Source: DAOMFM01 sp035429825
GTDB taxonomy: Bacteria > Acidobacteriota > Blastocatellia > UBA7656 > JADIYM01
Assembly: GCA_044224215.1 (NCBI GenBank)
Contig: JBGAKX010000001.1
Location: 1-64,000, forward strand
Direction: 5' to 3'
DNA: 64,000 nucleotides
Shown piece by piece: positions 20,590 to 28,116 of this stretch. The notes beneath the pieces were generated by a model. That model made no database searches. It was not told where the DNA came from and was given only the letters and a program-made list of their open reading frames with translations. Every line of letters starts with the position of its first letter. Within the stretch, counting starts at the first letter, position 1. The position numbers and the translations under genes are program-made.

Positions 20590-21084
20590 CTAGAACGATG
20601 TGTCGCGGCCGATCCGGTTCGTGCGTTCGAGCACGTAGAAGGTCTGCACCTTGCGGATCGTGCCGTGATAGCGCCAGTCGTCGCCGATCATGTCGCCGGC
20701 GCGTTTTCCACGCAGCGCGGCGATCCCCTGCGGCAGGATCGTCTTGAGCTCGGATTCGAGGAGTATGTCGAGCTCGGGAACCACGTCGTCGCCGCGCGAC
20801 CGCGCCACACGCAGCGATGCCTGGCGCATCACGTCCAACCGGGCGCGCGATACCTGGTAGTCGGCCGGCGTGACCTCGCCGACGTCGTACAGGTGCTTGA
20901 GCTCGGCCTCCTCGGCGTCGATGTACCCCATGTAGGCCTTCATCTCGGGTCCAAGCTCCGACCGCGAGGCCGCGGATTCGCTTTCGGCCACGCTCTGGTG
21001 CGTCGCCTTCTGCTTGGCGTCGCACGGCCACGCCGACACCAGCGCGCACAACGCGACGACCGTCACAGTGAAACCCCGGAACAC
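20590..21084 (-). CDS. Small exported helical protein, unknown function
   Basis: About 164 aa. A signal peptide (VTVVALCALVSAWPCDA) precedes a charged, helix-rich mature region with the stretch MKAYMGYIDAEEAELKHLYD and a DWRYHGTIRKVQTFYVLER ending. I take GTG 21084 as start because GGAGG lies about 10 nt upstream; an upstream TTG at 21114 is also open. It begins just beside the iteron region, transcribed away from it. I do not recognise a named family. The composition suggests a periplasmic or outer-membrane-associated protein. Confidence 0.6.
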   Translation of the reverse strand: MFRGFTVTVVALCALVSAWPCDAKQKATHQSVAESESAASRSELGPEMKAYMGYIDAEEAELKHLYDVGEVTPADYQVSRARLDVMRQASLRVARSRGDDVVPELDILLESELKTILPQGIAALRGKRAGDMIGDDWRYHGTIRKVQTFYVLERTNRIGRDTSF

Positions 21085-21207
21085 CAAAGCCAAGCCTCCA
21101 ATGTCGGAATGCAACCACGGAGTTTACCGGTCGCTCGGGCACTCGGCAAGAATTCGATACGGTGTTTCGACCCCGTGGTATATTTCCGGCCTCCCCGGCG
21201 CCATCCA

Positions 21208-21384
21208 TATTGGGTTTCGGGATAAATCGTGGCGTCGGATTGGCATGTATTGGGTTCCGACATAAGCATGCACTGCATAAACATGCGTGGATACGGGCAA
21301 TCTGGTGGACGTGCCAGATTATTGGTCTCTGAGATAACACGGGGCGCTCGGCAACTCATGCATATTGGTCTTTGAGATAAGCCC
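21208..21384 (+). repeat. Four spaced, divergent iteron-like repeats
   Basis: Copies begin at 21208, 21248, 21320 and 21363. They share TATTGG at the left and end in ATAA rather than the AGAA of the main array (for example TATTGGGTTTCGGGATAA and TATTGGTCTTTGAGATAA). Spacings are 40, 72 and 43 bp, so unlike the main array they are not contiguous. Confidence 0.75.
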
Positions 21385-21411
21385 GCCAATCATGGGGTGT
21401 TTTGGCCGGCC

Positions 21412-21433
21412 GGACTTCTTTCAGATACCGATA
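21412..21433 (-). repeat. Inverted iteron copy
   Basis: Read on the minus strand this is TATCGGTATCTGAAAGAAGT, matching the main iteron pattern, but in opposite orientation to all others. It lies between the spaced copies and the tandem array. Inverted iterons commonly overlap autoregulated promoters in iteron plasmids. Confidence 0.6.
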
Positions 21434-21476
21434 GAACCCTCAGAGAACACATGAACTCATGAATTTGCGCGCAAAC

Positions 21477-21678
21477 TATCGGTCCTTGGGAGAAGTCGGT
21501 ATTGGGATCCGGAAGAAGCGACTATTGGCCATTGAGAGAAGATCCTATTGGGCCTTTGAAGAAGAGACTATCGGGATTTGGACGAAGCCCTATCGGTCTC
21601 CGGAAGAACATGTCTTGGGTTCCGGGAGAAATCCTATCGGGCCCCGAGAGAAGAAGTATTGGGTCCCGGGAGAAAAAT
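21477..21678 (+). repeat. Array of nine tandem iterons, 22-23-bp period
   Basis: Units begin at 21477, 21500, 21523, 21546, 21569, 21591, 21613, 21635 and 21657; the period changes from 23 to 22 bp half-way. The pattern is TAT(T/C)GG followed by a variable pyrimidine-rich centre and a GGAGAA or GGAAGAA-type right end. The variable centre with a fixed phase (about two helical turns) is typical of initiator-binding iterons. There are no unique spacers, so it is not CRISPR. The array ends 124 bp before the initiator start codon. Confidence 0.92.
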
Positions 21679-21681
21679 TCG

Positions 21682-21709
21682 ACTGTAAGTTCTTTCCGTA
21701 CTGTAAGTT
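21682..21709 (+). repeat. Two direct repeats ACTGTAAGTT
   Basis: Identical 10-mers at 21682-21691 and 21700-21709, 18 bp apart, immediately after the last iteron and overlapping the predicted -35 box of the initiator gene. They may be a site for an accessory or autoregulatory protein. Confidence 0.6.
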
Positions 21710-21735
21710 GCGGGACCTGTAACATGATATATAAC
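21708..21735 (+). promoter_or_regulatory. Candidate promoter of the initiator gene
   Basis: A -35-like TTGCGG (21708-21713) and a -10-like TATAAC (21730-21735) are separated by 16 bp in the AT-rich segment between the iterons and the initiator gene. The -35 overlaps the second ACTGTAAGTT repeat. Confidence 0.45.
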
Positions 21736-21802
21736 TGTTCCTAACTCATGATCTAACAAGAGTGTGCTGCTGTTGTTCTGGCACCTCGACAAAGGATGGC
21801 GA

Positions 21803-23302
21803 ATGGCCCAGAAGGGACCCAAGACCGAACTGAAGGTTCGAAAGCGGAAGGTGCGCAGCGGCAAGGACGAGATGAACCTTGCCGTGTTTCCGATCGCGGC
21901 GCTTTCGGTTCGCGTGCCCAAGAACGTCAAGGCGCTCAAGTTTCAGGACACGATCCAGGGCGACGGCGGCAAGATCGTCAAGCGCGCCTGGACGGTGCAG
22001 GGAGGCAGCGACTGCGGGCTGCCGACGGCCGGCGACGAGGACGTGTACGTGGCCCTCATGGAGTTGACGAGACAGTCCGGGTTTGCGGATCGGCGCGTCA
22101 ACTTCTCCCGGTACGAACTGGCAAAGCGGCTCGGCTGGTCGCCGTGCGGAAAGACGTACAGCCGCATCGAGCAGGCGCTGATCAGGCTCGCAAACGTCAA
22201 CATCCACGCGTCGAACGCGTTCTGGGACAACGCAAAGCGCAGCTACGTGACCGTCAGCTTTTCGCTGATCCAGGAATACCAGCTGTACGACGAGAAACCC
22301 CGAAAGGGCGAGAAGATGCGGTCCGAGCCGCCCTCGAGTTTCTTCATGTGGACCGAACGGCTCTTCGAGAGCTTCAAGAGCGGCTACATCAAGTTCCTCG
22401 ACACGGAGCTCTACTTCAAGCTCTCGTCCGCGACGGCCCGCCGACTGTTCCGATACCTGGACAAGAAGTTCGGTCGCGACCACCACTTCTCGATCGACAT
22501 CTTCAAGCTGGCGCACGAGCACCTCGGCATCAGCCGCAATTTCAAGTACGTGTCGCAGCTCGTGCAGCAGATGCGCCCGGCGCTCGAAGACCTGATGAAG
22601 AGCCGGTACCTGAAGAGCTGGGACGTGCGCGACCGCGTGATTTCGTTCGTCAGGCTGCCGCACGAGGACTACGAGCAGGAGATCGTCGAGGAGGTGCTCG
22701 ACGGCCTTCCATTCGAGGAAGCGGCGATGACGATCGAGGTGGAGGGCGACGAGGAGTCAAAGGTCGTCGCGCTCGAGACCGAGGTGCTCGACGCGCTCGA
22801 GGCGCGCGGCGTCACGCGCAGGCGTGCGGCGTCAATCGTGCGTGCCCACTCGCCGAATCGTCTCGGGCAGGTGTCCGACACGATCGCCTACTTTGACTGG
22901 CTGCTGAAGCATGGGCGCAAGCGCGTTGACAACCCGGCGGGCTTTCTCGTGGCGCTCATCAACGACGAGCTGCCCGTGAGCTTTGTCGCGCCGCCGCAGG
23001 CGACGATCAGTGCGAATGAAGCTGCGAACGAGATCGAACGGCGCGGTCGCGACGAGCTCGACTACTCGGCGTACGTCGACGCGGCGGTGAATCACGCCGT
23101 GCAGCGGATGGGTGATCTGGCGTTCGAGACCAGGATTTCAGAGAAGATCGAGGAGTTTCGTTCGAGCGAGCGGGCGGCAACCTACCGGACCTGGTCGCCG
23201 GACATGCTGCGAAGCCACGCGATGCTGTTTGTCCGCAAGCAGATCGCGGGAGAGATCAGCGTCCCCGATTTCGCCGAATGGCTCGAAACCCGGGGACGCT
23301 GA
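21803..23302 (+). CDS. Plasmid-type replication initiator protein A (RPA/RepA family)
   Basis: A 499-aa protein. Its first 280 residues follow the replication initiator A family closely: DEMNLAVFPIAALSVR, RAWTVQGGSDCGLPTAGDED, VNFSRYELAKRLGW, then NVNIHASNAFWDNAKRSYVT and FSLIQEYQLYDE. The family is thought to bind iterons through winged-helix domains and open the origin. Downstream of about 290 there is an acidic region followed by a second part (ALEARGVTRRRAASIVRAH, later FAEWLETRGR) that looks like a helical C-terminal domain. The start is ATG 21803, with AAAGGA six bases upstream. Iterons lie directly upstream, so recognition in cis is expected. No parA, parB, integrase or mobilisation gene is nearby, and housekeeping genes flank the locus. 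Confidence 0.88.
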   Translation: MAQKGPKTELKVRKRKVRSGKDEMNLAVFPIAALSVRVPKNVKALKFQDTIQGDGGKIVKRAWTVQGGSDCGLPTAGDEDVYVALMELTRQSGFADRRVNFSRYELAKRLGWSPCGKTYSRIEQALIRLANVNIHASNAFWDNAKRSYVTVSFSLIQEYQLYDEKPRKGEKMRSEPPSSFFMWTERLFESFKSGYIKFLDTELYFKLSSATARRLFRYLDKKFGRDHHFSIDIFKLAHEHLGISRNFKYVSQLVQQMRPALEDLMKSRYLKSWDVRDRVISFVRLPHEDYEQEIVEEVLDGLPFEEAAMTIEVEGDEESKVVALETEVLDALEARGVTRRRAASIVRAHSPNRLGQVSDTIAYFDWLLKHGRKRVDNPAGFLVALINDELPVSFVAPPQATISANEAANEIERRGRDELDYSAYVDAAVNHAVQRMGDLAFETRISEKIEEFRSSERAATYRTWSPDMLRSHAMLFVRKQIAGEISVPDFAEWLETRGR

Positions 23303-23324
23303 GTCGTCCGCGGCGCAGATCGCG

Positions 23325-23747
23325 TCAGTCTTCGTGATGCTCTTCGCCGAGCATGTCGCGGAGGTGCGAGCGCATCCGCTCGATTTCGGCGAGCTTTGCG
23401 CTGATCGCCTCAAAGACCTCGGTGCGCGCCTTGATCCCTTCGTGGATCAGGTATGCCGCGGATTCCGACCGGTTCTTGAAGATTCCCGCCTCGACGAGGC
23501 TGTCGATCTTGGCCTGCGTCTCGTCGTCGACCTGGACGGTGATGGCGTTGGCGCGCGCCTGGATCGATTCGATCGCCCGATTGATCTGGTCGGGGAGCTT
23601 CTGAGCGAACTCCTTGACCGAGTTCTTGAAGTCCTCGAGTGACGGGCGAACGTCGCGCAACGACTCGCGGAGCGAATCCGTAACCTTCGAGCCCTTGCTC
23701 TCGACCGTCACATCGCCCGGTACCAGCGTCTTGTCAGCGTCTGACAT
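23325..23747 (-). CDS. Ribbon-helix-helix-like protein with long helices
   Basis: A 140-aa protein. The central part, ITVQVDDETQAKIDSLVEAG followed by FKNRSESAAYLIHEGIKAR, fits a CopG/Arc ribbon-helix-helix unit (strand, then two helices). It is flanked by amphipathic helices (about 25-65 and 108-135) likely to form a coiled coil. A strong ribosome-binding site (GGGAGGTAGGG) precedes ATG 23747. It converges on the initiator gene, with 22 bp between the stops. Such proteins can regulate plasmid copy number or partition, but the large flanking helices are unusual and the role here is inference. Confidence 0.7.
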   Translation of the reverse strand: MSDADKTLVPGDVTVESKGSKVTDSLRESLRDVRPSLEDFKNSVKEFAQKLPDQINRAIESIQARANAITVQVDDETQAKIDSLVEAGIFKNRSESAAYLIHEGIKARTEVFEAISAKLAEIERMRSHLRDMLGEEHHED

Positions 23748-23897
23748 TCCCTACCTCCCTTGTCGTGTCAACACCTTGCGGCCACATGCGGCCGCTTTGT
23801 CGTGATTGAATTATAGACGACTGTACGAGGGCGGCCTTCTTGCCGTTCCAAAAGACCGGATGGTATACATGCGCCGGATTTCACGACGGAGGCGACC

Positions 23898-24698
23898 GTG
23901 GTCAGGCACTACGCGATGATTCTGGTGATGCTCGCGCTTTCATGCGCGGCGTGCAGCTGCTCGGGGAGCGGCGACGCAGCGCCGACCGATGCGCAGATCA
24001 GGAGCGACATCTCGTCGAGCTTTGACGCGCACAACATTCGCGGAGTCGTTCCCAGCGTTCGCGAAGGCATCGTCGTCCTGACGGGCGAGGTGCAGGACCA
24101 GGCCGAAGCCGACCGCGCGGTTGAGGTTGCCAAGGGCACGAAGGGCGTCGTGTCCGTGACGAACGACATCACGGTGTCCGCCGTTCCGACGCCGGTCATC
24201 CAGGCCGGAAACGCCGACAGCATCCTGACGGGCAAGGTGCAGCAGCGGCTGCTTGCGGATCCGCTGCTCGCGGGAAGCAACATCGCGCCGATGGTGGCGG
24301 GCGGCATCGCGACCCTCGTCGGGTCGGTGCCGACCGATGCCGCAAAGGCGCAGGCCGAGAAGACCGCAAAGTCGGTCGAGGGCGTCACGTCAGTCCTGAA
24401 CCAGCTGCAGGTGGTTGCACCGGCCGCCACCGAGAAACCGCTCACCGACGACCAGCTCGACGCGTCGGTCAACGCGCTGCTCGACAAGCAGTTTCCGGAT
24501 CTGTCGCTCTTCGTGCAGGTTTCGAACGGCGTGGTCGCGCTGAGCGGCGCGGTCCCCGACCAGTCGACGATCGTCCGCGTGACGAAAGTCGTGCACGGAC
24601 TTCCGGGCGTGAAGGCCGTCGACACAAAGCGACTGACGGTGCAGGGCGGTGAGCCGGAAGGGCAGAAGCTCGGGTCGCCGTCGGACAAGAAGCCGTAG
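23898..24698 (+). CDS. Exported protein with three BON domains (probable lipoprotein)
   Basis: A 266-aa envelope protein. The leader is hydrophobic and Cys-rich (MLALSCAACSCSG), suggesting lipidation, although the lipobox is not ideal. Three BON-type repeats follow at about 34-96, 107-172 and 185-250, each with the GVVxLxGxV core (GIVVLTGEV, GIATLVGSV, GVVALSGAV). BON domains bind phospholipid surfaces and occur in osmotic or envelope-stress proteins. The start is GTG 23898, with GGAGG six bases upstream. It stands alone between a divergent RHH gene and the convergent fabG. Confidence 0.85.
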   Translation: MVRHYAMILVMLALSCAACSCSGSGDAAPTDAQIRSDISSSFDAHNIRGVVPSVREGIVVLTGEVQDQAEADRAVEVAKGTKGVVSVTNDITVSAVPTPVIQAGNADSILTGKVQQRLLADPLLAGSNIAPMVAGGIATLVGSVPTDAAKAQAEKTAKSVEGVTSVLNQLQVVAPAATEKPLTDDQLDASVNALLDKQFPDLSLFVQVSNGVVALSGAVPDQSTIVRVTKVVHGLPGVKAVDTKRLTVQGGEPEGQKLGSPSDKKP

Positions 24699-24807
24699 TC
24701 GGCGAAAGCGCGGCGCTTTGGAGAGCGCCGGCAAGTCGGAAGGGCGCGACGGTGCTTTCACCACGCATCGACGGCACACGCGACGTGGCGTACCGCTGTA
24801 CTCCGAA

Positions 24808-24829
24808 TATTGGGATTCGGAAGAACGCC
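24808..24829 (+). repeat. Isolated iteron copy
   Basis: The first 18 bases differ at a single position from the iteron at 21500 (TATTGGGATTCGGAAGAA here). It sits 3.1 kb from the array, in the convergent gap between the BON-protein gene and fabG and four bases from the fabG stop. It could act as a titration or handcuffing site, or be a remnant of a longer array. Confidence 0.75.
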
Positions 24830-24832
24830 GGT

Positions 24833-25582
24833 CTAGATTCCCGTTCCGCCGTCGACGAGGATCACCTGACCGTTGATGTACTCGAGCTCGTCGCTGCAGA
24901 ACGTTGCGATGATTCGCGCGATCTCCTCGGCGGTCGCCGCACGCTTGAGCGCCACGCGCTCCACGAGCTTCGCGAGGTACTCCTCGGGAAGATCCGCGGT
25001 CATCTCGGTCTGCACGATCCCGAGCGCAAGCGTCACGCTCGTCACGTTTCGGCGGCCGAGCTCGTTCGCGAGCGACTTGGTGAATCCGCCGAGCGCGGCC
25101 TTTGACGCCGCGTAATTCGCCTGGCCCGCAAACCCGGCGATGCCGCTGATGGATCCGATGTTGATGACGCGCCCCTTGCGCTGTTTGACCATCACGCCGA
25201 TGGCGTGCTTCGTGACGTTGAACACGCCCTTCAGGTTCGTGTTCATCACCTCGTCCCAGTCGGACTCGTTCATCTGCAGGAGCAGCTTGTCCCGCACGAT
25301 GCCCGCGTTGTTGACGACGACGTCGACGCCGCCAAGCTGTTCGCGGACGTCGGCAACCAGCTGTTTTGCCGCGTCGAAGTTCGCGACGTCGGACTGAAAC
25401 GCGAGCACCTTTGTTCCAAATCCCGCGGCTTCGGCGCGTACGGTCTCGGCGCTCTCGGCATTGCGACTGAAGGTGAATGCGACGTCCGCGCCGCGTCGCG
25501 CGAGCTCGATGACCGTTGCTCGCCCGATGCCGCGCGATCCACCCGTCAACAGTACCCGCTTGCCCTGAAGCTGTCCGCTCAT
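24833..25582 (-). CDS. fabG: 3-oxoacyl-ACP reductase family short-chain dehydrogenase
   Basis: A 249-aa NAD(P)H-dependent reductase. The Rossmann motif TGGSRGIG is at 13-20, NNAG follows the fourth strand, and the catalytic Ser-Tyr-Lys appear in INIGSISG and YAASKAAL. The ending INGQVILVDGGTGI is FabG-like. FabG reduces 3-oxoacyl-ACP in fatty-acid synthesis; close relatives reduce acetoacetyl-CoA for PHA (PhaB), which cannot be excluded given the PHA genes 18 kb away. Its start overlaps the acyltransferase stop by 4 nt, so both are co-translated. Confidence 0.88.
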   Translation of the reverse strand: MSGQLQGKRVLLTGGSRGIGRATVIELARRGADVAFTFSRNAESAETVRAEAAGFGTKVLAFQSDVANFDAAKQLVADVREQLGGVDVVVNNAGIVRDKLLLQMNESDWDEVMNTNLKGVFNVTKHAIGVMVKQRKGRVINIGSISGIAGFAGQANYAASKAALGGFTKSLANELGRRNVTSVTLALGIVQTEMTADLPEEYLAKLVERVALKRAATAEEIARIIATFCSDELEYINGQVILVDGGTGI

Positions 25583-26373
25583 ATGCTGCTCTCCTTCGAT
25601 TGTCGATCGTATGTCTGCTGCAACTGCTCGAGCGCGATCTGCAGTTCGACTCTCGCGCGTTCGGTCGTCTCGGCGTCCGCATCGGGCGGCACGAGGATGG
25701 GCTTCGACACGGCCGCGACGGCTCGCGCGAACGGACGTGGAATCTGCAGACGATCCCAGCTGCCCGCCTCCCAGTATCCCGAATAGGCGACGGTCATCGG
25801 CACGATCGCCGCACCCGAGCGACGCGCGAGCAGGGCCGGACCGAGCTTTGCCTCGTATCGCGGTCCCTTGGGTCCGTCGACGGTGAACGCGACGTCAAAG
25901 CCGGCTCGCACGGCACGGTCCTGCTCGATCAGCGCGCGGCCGCCGCCGCGCGTCGACGAGCCTCGCGCAGCGCCGTAGCCGAACCGCTGGATGAAGCGCG
26001 CGATGTACTCGCCGTCGAGGCTGCGGCTCGTCATCACGACGATGCCGCGGCGACGCCAGAACCACGTCGCGCCAAAGATCCTGTTGTGCCAGAACGAGAA
26101 GATTGCGTGGCCGCCGTTTGCATAGAGCTCCTCGAGGTGTTCCGTTCCCTCAAAGGACCACCTCAGCGTCGGACCGATCGCCGAGATGAGCAGGTGAAAC
26201 GCACGATCCGCAAGCGCGATCGACAGCCGCTGCTTTGTCGAGTACCCGTCGAGATCGCGGAACCGGAACAGCGCCGCAACTGGCTCCGAGTCCGTTCGCC
26301 CGGACTCGCGCGACGCGGGGACCCGAAGCCCCGTCGCAGGCTCCGAGTACCCGGTGCGCTGTTCGCTTGTCAT
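25579..26373 (-). CDS. DUF374 lysophospholipid acyltransferase family protein
   Basis: About 264 aa. The segment HAIFSFWHNRIF has the His-centred motif of DUF374/LpxL-like acyltransferases, followed by TSRSLDGEYIARFIQRFGY, a Gly-rich RGGGRAL turn, and FTVDGPKGPRY...KLGPALLARRSGAAIVPM. These enzymes add acyl chains to lipid A precursors or other glycolipids on the inner membrane, so the gene supports a Gram-negative envelope. The start is ATG 26373; the frame extends beyond it into the dehydrogenase gene and is not credible there. It is followed by fabG with a 4-nt overlap, joining acyl-chain supply and transfer. Confidence 0.85.
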   Translation of the reverse strand: MTSEQRTGYSEPATGLRVPASRESGRTDSEPVAALFRFRDLDGYSTKQRLSIALADRAFHLLISAIGPTLRWSFEGTEHLEELYANGGHAIFSFWHNRIFGATWFWRRRGIVVMTSRSLDGEYIARFIQRFGYGAARGSSTRGGGRALIEQDRAVRAGFDVAFTVDGPKGPRYEAKLGPALLARRSGAAIVPMTVAYSGYWEAGSWDRLQIPRPFARAVAAVSKPILVPPDADAETTERARVELQIALEQLQQTYDRQSKESSI

Positions 26374-26405
26374 CGCGACCGTTCCCACCTCGACGACGCC
26401 GTCGC

Positions 26406-27965
26406 TCAGAGCTTTTCGGCGACGCTCTTGCCCTGGAGGAACAGCAGCAGGTAGTCGCGGCCGCCGGCCTTTGAATCCGTGCCCGACATGTTGAACCCGC
26501 CGAACGGATGCACGTCGACGAGGGCTCCCGTGCACTTGCGGTTGAGATAGAGGTTGCCGACGTGGAAGTCCCACCGCGCGCGCTCGAGCCGCGAGCGGTC
26601 GCGCGAGTACAGTGCGCCCGTCAGACCGAACTCGGTGTTGTTGGCGATCGCGAGCGCATCGTCGAAATCGCGCGCCTTGATCACCGCCAGCACCGGACCG
26701 AAGATCTCCTCCTGTGCGATGCGGGCCTTGGGGTCCACGTCGGCGATAACCGTCGGCTTGATGAAGAACCCGGGGCCTGCCTCGGTGTCGGCGCCACCGC
26801 CGGCGACGACGCGACCCTCGCCCTTCCCGATGTCGATGTATCCGAGGATCGACTCGTACGCGCTCTTGCTCGCGACGGGACCGGTGAACACGTCGCCCCA
26901 CGCGGGCGGACCGACCTTGAGTGCGCGCGTTCGCTCCTCCACCCTCGAGAGCACCTGGTCATAGACCGACTCGACGATGACGGCGCGCGAGCAGGCCGAG
27001 CATTTCTGACCGGAAAACCCGAACGCGGCGGTGACGATTCCCTCGGCGGCGGCCTCGAGATCGGCCGTCTCGTCCACGACGATCGTATCCTTGCCGCCCA
27101 TCTCTGCGACGACGCGCTTGATCCAGATCTGGCCTTCGGCCGTCTTCGCGGCCAGCTCGTTGATGTGCAGACCGACGTCCTTGGATCCCGTGAATGCGAT
27201 GAACCGCATCCTGGGATGACCCACAAGGAAGTCCCCAATGTTTCTGCTGCTGCCCGGCAGAAAGTTGATGACTCCAGGCGGAAGTCCGACCGATTCCATC
27301 AGCTCGACGAATTTCGCGGCGATGATCGGCGACTCGCTCGACGGCTTGAGAATCACGCAGTTTCCCGCGACCACGGCGGCCATCGTCATGCCGAGCGTGA
27401 TTGCAAGCGGAAAGTTCCACGGCGGAATCACCATTCCGACGCCGAGCGGGATGTAGAACATCTCATTCTGCTCGTTCGGGAGCGGCGATTGCGTCAGCTC
27501 GTGGTGCCCGAAGTACCTGAGCGCCTCGCGGCCGTAGAACTCGAGAAAGTCGATGGCCTCGGCTGTGTCGGCGTCGGCCTCGGGCCACGACTTGCCGACC
27601 TCGTAGACCATCCACGACGAGAACTCGTGCTTTCGGCGGCGCATTTCGTTTGCCGCCGCAAACAGGTATCGCGCGCGCTCGGTCGCCGGGACGCGCTTCC
27701 ACGAATCGAACGCCGACCATGCGGCCTCGAGCGCGCGACTCGCGAGTTCCTGGTCCGCGAGGTGCACCGAGCCGACCACCTGGGCGGGATCCGACGGGTT
27801 CGTCGACACGTGGAGAGAGCCAGTCGTGACGTGCTCGCCTCCGATGACCAGAGGGTATTCGCGGCCGAGCTGACGCCCGACCTCGGCGATCGCCTCGCGC
27901 ATCTGGTGCGCGTTCTCCTCGAGGGAGAAATTGGTGAATGGCTCGTTCTTGAAGGGTGGGATCAT
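26406..27965 (-). CDS. pruA: L-glutamate gamma-semialdehyde (1-pyrroline-5-carboxylate) dehydrogenase
   Basis: Oxidises glutamate semialdehyde to glutamate in proline catabolism. The N-terminus PPFKNEPFTNFSLEENAHQM is characteristic of P5C dehydrogenases. The aldehyde-dehydrogenase core shows PPWNFPLAI, the GSKDVG cofactor loop, EMGGKD (catalytic Glu) and FGFSGQKCSACSR (catalytic Cys). It ends LLLFLQGKSVAEKL. Length from ATG 27965 is 519 aa, normal for monofunctional enzymes; ATG 27977 is an alternative start. No proline dehydrogenase is adjacent. It lies 32 nt upstream of the DUF374 gene on the same strand. Confidence 0.92.
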   Translation of the reverse strand: MIPPFKNEPFTNFSLEENAHQMREAIAEVGRQLGREYPLVIGGEHVTTGSLHVSTNPSDPAQVVGSVHLADQELASRALEAAWSAFDSWKRVPATERARYLFAAANEMRRRKHEFSSWMVYEVGKSWPEADADTAEAIDFLEFYGREALRYFGHHELTQSPLPNEQNEMFYIPLGVGMVIPPWNFPLAITLGMTMAAVVAGNCVILKPSSESPIIAAKFVELMESVGLPPGVINFLPGSSRNIGDFLVGHPRMRFIAFTGSKDVGLHINELAAKTAEGQIWIKRVVAEMGGKDTIVVDETADLEAAAEGIVTAAFGFSGQKCSACSRAVIVESVYDQVLSRVEERTRALKVGPPAWGDVFTGPVASKSAYESILGYIDIGKGEGRVVAGGGADTEAGPGFFIKPTVIADVDPKARIAQEEIFGPVLAVIKARDFDDALAIANNTEFGLTGALYSRDRSRLERARWDFHVGNLYLNRKCTGALVDVHPFGGFNMSGTDSKAGGRDYLLLFLQGKSVAEKL

Positions 27966-28116
27966 AGGAGTGCGCATTCCTTTCGTTGCTGCAATCGGTG
28001 CCTCTAGCAAACGCGAATTTGTATCACAGCGGTCCGTGGCGGAAAAGAGAGGCCCAAACTCGGGCGCGCCTCCGGCGCCTTGCCGGGCGCGGCGGCGCGT
28101 GCTTATGCTTTGCGGG

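Larger units (their letters stand above)
21115..21802. other. Candidate replication origin region (iterons plus AT-richer segment)
   Basis: A roughly 690-bp stretch without a credible gene, visibly lower in G+C than its surroundings. It holds four spaced divergent iteron-like repeats, one inverted copy, nine tandem iterons, two further short direct repeats and an AT-rich segment around 21720-21765, all in front of an initiator gene. This is the architecture of iteron-type plasmid origins. Short open frames across it are products of the repeats. Confidence 0.7.

Noticed and set aside
21477..21678. CRISPR array
   Set aside because: The repeats are contiguous with a 22-23-bp period and variable centre, without unique spacers, and no cas gene is near; they fit initiator iterons.
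21115..23747. Integrated plasmid or ICE with attachment sites
   Set aside because: No integrase, relaxase, partition genes or flanking direct repeats were found; plasmid origin remains possible only as an old remnant.
24710..24730. Short hairpin after the BON-protein gene as terminator
   Set aside because: Only a 7-bp stem with no U-tract; too weak to claim.
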